A stretch of DNA of 64,000 nt from Rhodoplanes tepidamans. Its GTDB lineage: Bacteria; Pseudomonadota; Alphaproteobacteria; Rhizobiales; Xanthobacteraceae. The notes beneath the pieces were generated by a model. It made no database searches and was not told where the DNA came from. It saw only the letters and a program-made list of their open reading frames with translations. Where the stretch lies: contig NZ_JAUSUJ010000004.1 in assembly GCF_030813915.1 (NCBI RefSeq), positions 186,001 to 250,000 on the forward strand, written 5' to 3'. The position numbers were made by a program, and so were the translations under genes. This document shows, piece by piece, positions 53,988 to 61,101 of the stretch. Numbering within the stretch: the stretch's first letter is position 1; each line of letters starts with the position of its first letter.

Positions 53988-54899
53988 TCAGTAGAGCTTC
54001 CACCCCACGGTGAGATGGGCGAACGAGACGCCGACGTCGTTTCGGGTATGAAGAGCCTGAAGATAGCGGGCCGTCACCGTGAATGCGCCGAAATCGTAGC
54101 CGACCATCACGCCGGCCTTGAGATGCTGGATCTTCGTGTCGGGCTGCGCGACCCCGAAGATCTCGTCGTCCTCGAGCTGCTGGGTGTAGTTGCCGATGAC
54201 GCCGAGCGTGTATTTCCCGATGCGCCTGGCGACGGTCGCGTCCAGATAATAGATGTTGCCGGTCCTGTAGTTCGTCCTGGTGTTCTCGCTGTTGATGTCG
54301 AGAATGTTGTTGAGGGTGAGGGTCCAGTCGCCCGTCATGTAGGTCACGGCGAGATTGGGCTCGACCGTCCAGTAGTTGTTCCCGATGTTCTTCGTCGTGG
54401 TCCTCCAGCGGGTGCCGGTCCACGTGTAGTCGGTCGTCGCGTCGGGCACGATCACGGCGACACCCGTGCCGACGAACAGGCCGTTTCCCAGGTTCCACGA
54501 CAGGTTCAGCGGCGAGATCGACGTGTTGACCATGCCGGAGGCGCCGGTGGCCTCGTCGAAGACGGTGGTGTGGGCGTACTTGAGCGGTTGCGCGAGCATC
54601 GCGCCATAGTCGGCACCGAACAGCTTCCATCCCGGGACCCACAGCAGCACGCCGACCGTGGAGACGTTCGAGGCCTTGAGCTTGGGGCTCGTCTGGTCGC
54701 TTCCGGAGTCGTCCTTCAGCTTGCCGAACTCGTAGGCCGTATCCCAGCTGAAATAGAGTCCCGGCGGCGGCAGCGCACCGGCCGGATTGCCGGTCGTGGC
54801 ACCCGGCTGCAGCGGCGAGATGCCCTCGGCCGCCTGTGCGATCCCGCTCCCGGCGATGACGGCGGCGACGCCCGCTGCCGCCCAGATGAATCTGCTCAT
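53988..54899 (-). CDS. Outer-membrane channel of the phenol-degradation (MetA_deg) porin-like family
   Basis: Protein of 303 residues with a Sec signal peptide (MSRFIWAAAGVAAVIAGSG, cleavage after AQA at about residue 23). It then shows alternating amphipathic beta strands and ends in an aromatic residue (GWKLY), as outer-membrane barrels do. It resembles proteins described from meta-cleavage phenol pathways (COG4313), which take up hydrophobic compounds. I start at the ATG at 54899, where the signal begins. Site B of the shared promoter element lies about 410 bases upstream. This links it to the C-C hydrolase and BKACE units and suggests it admits their hydrophobic substrate. Confidence 0.82.
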   Translation of the reverse strand: MSRFIWAAAGVAAVIAGSGIAQAAEGISPLQPGATTGNPAGALPPPGLYFSWDTAYEFGKLKDDSGSDQTSPKLKASNVSTVGVLLWVPGWKLFGADYGAMLAQPLKYAHTTVFDEATGASGMVNTSISPLNLSWNLGNGLFVGTGVAVIVPDATTDYTWTGTRWRTTTKNIGNNYWTVEPNLAVTYMTGDWTLTLNNILDINSENTRTNYRTGNIYYLDATVARRIGKYTLGVIGNYTQQLEDDEIFGVAQPDTKIQHLKAGVMVGYDFGAFTVTARYLQALHTRNDVGVSFAHLTVGWKLY

Positions 54900-55534
54900 G
54901 ATCCTCGAACCCCCGTCTGTCGGTAAACGTCTTCGTTGATGTCCCGGCCTCCGGATCGCGAGCCTGCGGTCCTGCGGCCGACGCCGCTGCCGGTGAAGCG
55001 GCAAGCCGACGCCGTCCCCGTTCCGCACGGATGCGGCGAGTTCCGATCGGCCGATATGGTGGCTGTCGGGCGAAGCGCTCGGCCGGTCAGGCCGGGCGCG
55101 CGTCGCCCCGCGGAAGGCCGGTCGCGTCCGGGGGCGAACCGTCGATCGCCCCCGTGCCCGGCATGGTCTCGGCTGGCGCCTCGGCGCGCCGGTGCCGCCT
55201 CTCGAGCATGATCATGTCCTCGGCCCCCCGTAACCGGCGGTCTTCCGTCGAGACGACATCACGAATTCACGTCGAGGATCTCTTAGTCATCGGCCGGTGC
55301 GGCGGCCAATTCTATCTCGGGATAGGCTCATGCCGTGCGTACATAAGGCCGACGCGCCTGGGCACTTCGAGAATCGCCGCGGGCGGCATCGACAGCGATC
55401 GATACCGCCCGCACGCTCTCACGGCTCGCCGCGCACACGTGTCGCCATCGGGCCGTCCCGCACGGAACGCCCTGGTCCACGCGAAGCGCGCCCTCGCGAC
55501 GGAGGCGAGATGCCTCTTCGTCGCGGTCGAAAGC
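54900..55534. other. Intergenic region with regulon site B, no gene seen
   Basis: 635 bases between the C-C hydrolase stop and the porin start, both on the minus strand. No reading frame has family motifs. The AT-rich stretch 55255-55350 contains the promoter element at 55308-55346. The 400 bases between it and the porin ATG would be an untranslated leader, as long as that of the BKACE operon. Confidence 0.55.
55308..55346 (-). promoter_or_regulatory. Regulon promoter/operator, site B (outer-membrane channel)
   Basis: Minus strand: TTATG, nine bases, CATGA, thirteen bases, TAGAATT. It matches site A at all 17 defined positions except one (CATGA for CATAA), and both spacers are of identical length. 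The intervening bases are not conserved, which argues against a simple sequence duplication and for selection on the motif. Confidence 0.65.
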
Positions 55535-56536
55535 TCACTTGATCTCGTCTTCCTCCCGGCCGCCGTCGATCCGCGGACGGATGATCTTGCCCTTCTTCTC
55601 GGCCGCCTTGACGAGCTCGGCCTCCTCGTGCGCCCAGTGCCAGTAGTTGACCTCGTGCGGCGAGTGCTCGGTGGCGGTCACGAACATCTCGGTCGCGAAG
55701 CTGCCGCGGAGCTCCTTGGCGATGTCCTCCTTCCAGGCCTGGCGGAGGATCTGGGTGGTGACGCGACGGGTCGTGCGGGTGCCGGTCCGCATGATCAGCT
55801 CGGCGATCTCCCAGGCGCGATCGTAACAGGATTCCGTGTCGGGGCAGATCTCGTTGACCATGCCGAGGGCGAGGGCCTTGCGGGCCGTGATGATCTCGCC
55901 GGTCAGCTCCGCATAGGCGTAGCGCTTCCGGCCCATCAGCTCGCGCCAGGCGATCTGGATGCCGTCGCCCGGGACCATGTTGACCCGGAAGTGCATCTCC
56001 GTGGTCCACGCGTCCTCTGTGCAGAGCGTGATGTCGCTGAAGAGGACCAGATCCGAATGGAAGGCGGCACCGTTCCACACGCCGATGGTCGGAACCTCGA
56101 GATCGAAGACCTGCCCTTCGATGTCGTTCGTCCCGTCGTAATACTGGAAGTCGTACATCTTCCAGGCTTCCGAGGGGTGCGAGCTGAACTCGGTCGCCGG
56201 CTGCCACTTGCCGTTCTCGTCGAGCCGGCCGATGCCCCGCATGAAGTCCTTGCCGGTACCGCCGAGGATGATGACCTCGTTCTCCGGATCGCGCCCGGCC
56301 CAATCGAAGAAGTAGTGCAGGCCCTGGTGCGCCGGCGCGCCCCACTGCAGGCTGTCGCCGCCGGTGTGAAGCCGGGCTTCGAGAATTCCGTTCTTCCGCT
56401 TCATGGTGAAGCAGTGCTTCAGCCGTTCCGAATACTCCGCGAGCGTCATGTGGGGAACGACCCCGTACTCCCGTTCCGCCTTGGTCGACACCTTGCTTCG
56501 TTCGTGATCGGAAGGGTAATTGGCCCTGATGACCAT
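55535..56536 (-). CDS. Crotonase-family C-C bond hydrolase, 6-oxocamphor-hydrolase-like
   Basis: Protein of 333 residues of the enoyl-CoA hydratase/isomerase superfamily, longer than usual at the N-terminus. Its core aligns with 6-oxocamphor hydrolase of Rhodococcus, which opens cyclic beta-diketones by retro-Claisen cleavage without CoA. H182 and D191 lie nine residues apart in HFRVNMVPGD, as His145/Asp154 do in that enzyme. H160 in AFHSDLVLFSDI matches its His122. The oxyanion-hole region is VIILGGTGKDF. The ATG at 56536 follows an AAAGGAA ribosome site. Site C of the shared promoter element is about 160 bases upstream. A carboxylic beta-diketone hydrolase feeding the BKACE pathway is likely; an ordinary CoA hydratase is less so. 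Confidence 0.82.
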   Translation of the reverse strand: MVIRANYPSDHERSKVSTKAEREYGVVPHMTLAEYSERLKHCFTMKRKNGILEARLHTGGDSLQWGAPAHQGLHYFFDWAGRDPENEVIILGGTGKDFMRGIGRLDENGKWQPATEFSSHPSEAWKMYDFQYYDGTNDIEGQVFDLEVPTIGVWNGAAFHSDLVLFSDITLCTEDAWTTEMHFRVNMVPGDGIQIAWRELMGRKRYAYAELTGEIITARKALALGMVNEICPDTESCYDRAWEIAELIMRTGTRTTRRVTTQILRQAWKEDIAKELRGSFATEMFVTATEHSPHEVNYWHWAHEEAELVKAAEKKGKIIRPRIDGGREEDEIK

Positions 56537-57317
56537 CGCTTGTTCCTTTGCACTTTGGAGTCTGTTCCGCCGCCCACCGAGATGCGGACGCAGGATCACT
56601 CGAAGACACGCGTTCCGTGCCCGATGTCGATCGAAGCAATACTATCCGTTACTTTCGACCTTCGAGGATCGATATCACCGCCCCCCGGGGCGACAGAAAT
56701 TCTTTTTGGGCCAATTGTTATGTCGGCCGGGCATAGCCAGGGCCGGCCGGCCCGGATCGCCGCGCCGACCCGTTTCGGGCCCCGCCCGCGTGATGGCGGC
56801 GATGCCGGCGAGCCGTCTCCGCGGTCGATGCGACCCAGGCGACTTCGACGACGGGAGACCGCGGTGAGCCGGGCCACGCCCGGCGGAGCCGAGCCGGCAG
56901 CCCGTGCGAATCCGGGGCAGCGCGCCGGCAACACGGCGTGGCAGCGGAGGCGAGGGCGGTCCGCCCCGCCCTCCCGGGCGAAGCTGATCTGGATCTCCTT
57001 GGTGGCTGCTGGCCCTCCTGGTGCTGCCGAGCACCCACGGCCCCGCCGGGGTCTGACGCTGGAGATGGACGGGGCCGGCCGCGACGGGACGTCATGGATC
57101 GGAACCGGCGGGGCGATGCGCGGGAGCCCCGCTTCCGGCATCACGCCCGAGCTCGAGCAACACATCGTGCTGATCGGGGAGGCCGGCCGGGTGCGCCCGC
57201 TTCTCGACGGCCGCGTCGTCTACGACGACCCAAACGTGCGGCTCGAGCCGAGCGACAGCCCGCCGATGCTGGGCGCTTGGTACGGGCCCAGCCGCGGCAT
57301 GAAAGAATCGGCTATGA
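56537..57317. other. Intergenic region with regulon site C and a possible short frame
   Basis: 781 bases between the divergent C-C hydrolase gene and the secretion operon. The element at 56698-56736 faces the hydrolase. From 57117 to about 57311 the plus strand shows coding-like third-position GC (MRGSPASGITPELEQHIVLI, then GEAGRVRPLLDGRVVYDDPN). It has no stop in its own frame before running into the next gene out of phase, so I treat it as a possible relic and not as a gene. Confidence 0.45.
56698..56736 (-). promoter_or_regulatory. Regulon promoter/operator, site C (C-C hydrolase)
   Basis: Minus strand: CTATG, nine bases, CATAA, thirteen bases, AAGAATT. It differs from site A at only two of the 17 defined positions, with the same spacings. 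It lies about 160 bases upstream of the hydrolase ATG in an otherwise unusual AT-rich patch (56640-56720). Confidence 0.6.
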
Positions 57318-59501
57318 GTGTGCAACCACGACGATTCGCACGGGATGCTCGAACACTCCGCACCACGCCCACAGACCGCGCTGCACTGCTTCGTGTGGAT
57401 CGCACGGCAGGCGGGGGTGGACCTGTCGGTCGAGCGGCTGATCCACGACCATGCGATCGGTCCCGGCGAGCTGTCGGCCAGGGAGCTGGTGCGGATCGTC
57501 CGGGCGAGCGGGATGCGCGGCAAGGCGGCGCGGCTGACCGTGCCGGAGCTGCTGGCGCTCGGCCCCTCCTTCCCGGTGCTGGCGCGCGTCAAGGACGGCT
57601 CGACCATCGTGGTGGTCGGGGTGCGGCGCGGCCCCGACGGGGAGCACATCGGCCTGCTCGATCCGCTCGCCAAGGTGCAGGGCGTGATCGCCGTGACGCC
57701 GGAGCAGTTCGCCCCCAACTGGACCGGCGAGGTGGTGCTGGTCCAGCCGGTGCGCCGGATCACCGACCCGGACCAGCCCTTCGGGCTCGCCTGGTTCGTG
57801 CCGGAGCTGCTGCGCCAGAAGCGCTTCTTCGTCGGCGTCGGGGTCGCCGCCGTGATGCTGCATCTCCTCGGCCTCGCGGTGCCGCTGTTCTTCCAGCTCG
57901 TCATCGACAAGGTGCTGCCGCACGAGAGCGTCGCCACCCTGTGGGTGCTCGGCATCGCGGTGACGCTCGGCCTCGCCTTCGAGGCGCTGTTCGGCTTCCT
58001 GCGCCGCTTCCTGCTGCTCTACGCCAGCAACCGCATCGACGTGCGCACCGCGCGGCGGACCTTCGGGCGGCTGATGCTGCTGCCCATCTCGTTCTTCGAC
58101 CGCATCCCGGCCGGCGTGCTGGTGCGCCACATGCAGCAGGTGCAGCGCATCCGCGAGTTCCTGTCCGGGCGGCTGTTCCTCACCCTGCTCGACGCCGTCG
58201 CCCTCGTCGTCTTCCTGCCGGTGCTGATGCTCTACAGCGGGACGCTGACCATCCTGGTGCTGGTGTTCTCGGCGCTGATCGGCGGCTGCATCGCGCTGAT
58301 GCTGCCGGCGCTGCGGCGCCGGCTGTTCCGGCTCTACGAGGCGGAGTCGCAGCGCCAGGCCTTCCTGACCGAGAGCATCCACGGCATGGCGACCATCAAG
58401 GCGCTGGCGCTCGAGCCGCGCCAGCGCAGCGACTGGGACGACCGCACCGCCGACACGGTGCGCACCCAGTTCGAGGTCGGCCGCATCTCGATCGGCGCGC
58501 AGGCGATCATCGGCTTCCTGGAGAAGCTCCTGATGGTCGCCGTGATCATGGTGGGGGCGCATCTCGTCTTCGCCGGCACGCTCACCATCGGGGCGCTGGT
58601 CGCCTTCCAGATGCTGGCCAACCGGGTCAGCAACCCGCTCGTCCAGCTCATCGGCCTGGTCAACGAGTACCAGGAGACGGCGCTCGCCATCGGCATGCTG
58701 GCCGGGGTGATGAACCAGGCGCCGGAGCGGGCCGGCGGCCAGCGCGGCTACCGGCCGCCGATCCGCGGCGAGATCGAGGTGGCGGATGTCGGCTTCAGCT
58801 ACGGCCCCGGCCTGCCGAGCGTGCTGCGCGACGTCTCGTTCAAGATTCCGGCCGGCGGCTTCGTCGGCCTGGTCGGCACCTCGGGGGCCGGCAAGACCAC
58901 CCTGACGCGGCTGATCCAGGGCCTCTACGTGCCGCAGAGCGGCGTCGTGCGCATCGACGGCACCGACATCCGCGAGATCGACATCGTCCATCTGCGCCAG
59001 CACATGGGCGTGGTGCTGCAGGACAGCTTCATGTTCCGCGGCACCATCCGGGAGAACATCGGCATGGGGCGCCCGGACGCCAGCATCGAGCAGATCGTCG
59101 AGGCGGCCCGGCTCGGCGGCGCGCTGGAGTTCGTCGAGCGGCTGCCCAAGGGCTTCGACACGCTGCTGGAGGAGAACGCCTCGAACCTCTCCGGCGGCCA
59201 GCGCCAGCGGCTGTCGATCGCCCGGGCGCTGCTGCGCCAGCCGCGCATCCTGCTGTTCGACGAGGCGACCAGCGCGCTCGACCCGGAGAGCGAGGCGATC
59301 GTCTACGGGAACCTGCGGGCGATCGCCCGCGGCCGCACCCTGATCATGATCTCGCACCGGCTCGCGTCGCTGGTCGAGGCCGACAGCATCGTGGTGCTCG
59401 ACAAGGGCGGCGTCGCCGGCCTAGGCTCGCATGCCGCGCTCCTGAAGACCTGCGCGCCCTACCAGCAGCTGTGGGCGCGCCAGACCAGCTTCCTGCGCTG
59501 A
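57318..59501 (+). CDS. Type I secretion ABC transporter (HlyB family, permease plus ATPase)
   Basis: Protein of about 727 residues. Residues 20-140 form a C39-like domain whose catalytic cysteine position is not conserved (QTALHCF instead of the D-C-G motif), as in HlyB, so it recognises but does not cut its substrate. The membrane domain is at about 160-440, and the ATPase has GTSGAGKTT, LSGGQRQRLSIARAL and ILLFDEATSALD. It exports an unfolded protein together with the adaptor encoded 1 base downstream. The annotated start is a GTG at 57318; the ATG at 57345 is an alternative, and neither has a good ribosome site. The probable cargo is the metalloprotease at 61102-63471. Confidence 0.93.
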   Translation: MCNHDDSHGMLEHSAPRPQTALHCFVWIARQAGVDLSVERLIHDHAIGPGELSARELVRIVRASGMRGKAARLTVPELLALGPSFPVLARVKDGSTIVVVGVRRGPDGEHIGLLDPLAKVQGVIAVTPEQFAPNWTGEVVLVQPVRRITDPDQPFGLAWFVPELLRQKRFFVGVGVAAVMLHLLGLAVPLFFQLVIDKVLPHESVATLWVLGIAVTLGLAFEALFGFLRRFLLLYASNRIDVRTARRTFGRLMLLPISFFDRIPAGVLVRHMQQVQRIREFLSGRLFLTLLDAVALVVFLPVLMLYSGTLTILVLVFSALIGGCIALMLPALRRRLFRLYEAESQRQAFLTESIHGMATIKALALEPRQRSDWDDRTADTVRTQFEVGRISIGAQAIIGFLEKLLMVAVIMVGAHLVFAGTLTIGALVAFQMLANRVSNPLVQLIGLVNEYQETALAIGMLAGVMNQAPERAGGQRGYRPPIRGEIEVADVGFSYGPGLPSVLRDVSFKIPAGGFVGLVGTSGAGKTTLTRLIQGLYVPQSGVVRIDGTDIREIDIVHLRQHMGVVLQDSFMFRGTIRENIGMGRPDASIEQIVEAARLGGALEFVERLPKGFDTLLEENASNLSGGQRQRLSIARALLRQPRILLFDEATSALDPESEAIVYGNLRAIARGRTLIMISHRLASLVEADSIVVLDKGGVAGLGSHAALLKTCAPYQQLWARQTSFLR

Positions 59502-59502
59502 G

Positions 59503-60879
59503 ATGCCCGACCCGCGCCCGCCCGCGAAGAGCGACGCCCCGGCCCCGAAGCCGGCGGTCGCCCGCGAGTTCCAGCCGGCCGCGATCGCGCTGGAGGAGGA
59601 GGAGCCGGCACGCGTGCACTGGTGGACCCTCTACGCCGCGACCGGGCTGCTGGCGACCGCCGTGCTGTGGGCGTCGCTCGCCGACATCGACCGCATCGTG
59701 ATGGCGCGCGGCGAGCTGGTCACCGTCGAGCCGGCGCTGGTCGTGCAGCCGCTGGAGCGGGTCGGCGTGCGGGCCGTGCACGTGAGGACCGGCGACATCG
59801 TCGCCAAGGGACAGGTGCTCGCCTCGCTCGACCAGACCTTCGCCCAGGCCGACGTCGAGCAGCTGCAGACCAAGGTGGCGAGCTACCGGGCCCGCCAGGC
59901 GCGGCTCGAGGCGGAGATCCGCAACGCCGACTTCCGGCCGGGGGACGAGCCGGACCGCTCCGCGCGGCTCGAGCTGTCGCTGTTCAACGAGCGGCGGCAG
60001 ACCTACGCGGCGCGGCTGCGCACCTATCACGAGGAGCTCTCGCGCATCGGCGCCTCGCTGGCCGCCACCCGGGCCGACATCGACAAGGCGTCGTCCCGCA
60101 TGGCGCTGCTGCAGCAGATCGTCGACATGCGCCAGGCCATGGTGATGCGCGAGTACGACACCCAGCTGCGGCTGCTGGAGGCCAAGGCGCAGCTCATCGC
60201 CACCGAGCGGGAGAAGATCCAGGGCGAGGGCAAGATCGCCGAGCTGCAGCACCAGCTGATGAGCGTCAACGCCCAGCGCGACGCCTATGTGCAGGAGTGG
60301 CGCGAGAAGGCGGCCGACGAGCTCGTCACGGTGCGGCGCGAGCGCGAGGCGGCCACCGAGGAGCTGAACAAGGCGCTGCGCCGGCGCGACATGGTCACGC
60401 TGGTCGCGCCGGAGGCCGGGGTCGTGCAGGAGATCGGCCAGCGCTCGATCGGCTCGGTGCTGCGCGAGGCCGAGATCCTGTTCACGCTGGTGCCGCTCGA
60501 GGCGGTGCTGGAGGCCGAGGTGCGGGTGTCGCCGCGCGACATCGGCGTCGTCAAGGTGGGCGACGAGGTGCGCATCAAGCTCGACGCCTTCCCGTTCCAG
60601 CAGCACGGCACCGCGACCGGCCGCGTCACCACCATCAGCGCCGACGCGTTCCGACCCGGCCGCGGCGAGGGCCAGGACCCGCAGCGCACCGAGGCGGTCC
60701 AGTTCCACAAGGCCCGCGTCACCCTCGCCGACACGGCGCTGCGCAACGTGCCCCCGCATTTCCGCCTGCTGCCCGGCATGACCGTCTCGGCCGAGATCAA
60801 GGTCGGCACCCGACGGGTGATCTCCTATCTCCTCAACCCGATCCTCAAGGGACTGGACGAGAGCCTGAGGGAACCCTAG
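59503..60879 (+). CDS. Type I secretion membrane-fusion protein (HlyD family)
   Basis: Protein of 458 residues with one membrane helix at about 43-63 (WWTLYAATGLLATAVLWASL) and a biotinyl-lipoyl-like half motif (VQPLERVGVRAVHVRTGDIVAKGQ). A long helical coiled-coil segment (about 130-300) and a C-terminal beta domain with RVSPRDIGVVKVGDEVRIK follow. It bridges the inner-membrane ABC exporter and an outer-membrane TolC-like channel. No TolC gene is in the window. Its ATG follows the ABC gene stop by one base, so the pair is cotranscribed. Confidence 0.94.
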   Translation: MPDPRPPAKSDAPAPKPAVAREFQPAAIALEEEEPARVHWWTLYAATGLLATAVLWASLADIDRIVMARGELVTVEPALVVQPLERVGVRAVHVRTGDIVAKGQVLASLDQTFAQADVEQLQTKVASYRARQARLEAEIRNADFRPGDEPDRSARLELSLFNERRQTYAARLRTYHEELSRIGASLAATRADIDKASSRMALLQQIVDMRQAMVMREYDTQLRLLEAKAQLIATEREKIQGEGKIAELQHQLMSVNAQRDAYVQEWREKAADELVTVRREREAATEELNKALRRRDMVTLVAPEAGVVQEIGQRSIGSVLREAEILFTLVPLEAVLEAEVRVSPRDIGVVKVGDEVRIKLDAFPFQQHGTATGRVTTISADAFRPGRGEGQDPQRTEAVQFHKARVTLADTALRNVPPHFRLLPGMTVSAEIKVGTRRVISYLLNPILKGLDESLREP

Positions 60880-61101
60880 GCGCGCATCGTACGAAATTGC
60901 CCGTATTTCGTGCACCAAAAATTAGGAATATATGCGCGTTGACGATCTGTTTCCGTTCGTTTCCGCAGAATAACGAATGAACCTGCCGTCCCGACCCGGG
61001 CATACAATCGAGCATCACCGGTGTCGAAGTCCGTCGAGTCACGTCCGGAATCCATCCCTTCGACCGCTGCCCGAAGCGGCCGGCAGCCCGGAAGCTGAAC
61101 A

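Noticed and set aside
55031-59701. A 1556-codon plus-strand open frame through the hydrolase and the exporter
   Set aside because: It crosses the minus-strand hydrolase and is out of frame with the ABC exporter. The product is low-complexity Arg/Ala/Gly. High GC removes stop codons.
60939-60972. A sigma-70 promoter (TTGACG) before the metalloprotease
   Set aside because: The TTGACG at 60939 has no reasonable -10 box at 16-18 bases. The closest AT-rich hexamer is about 22 bases away.
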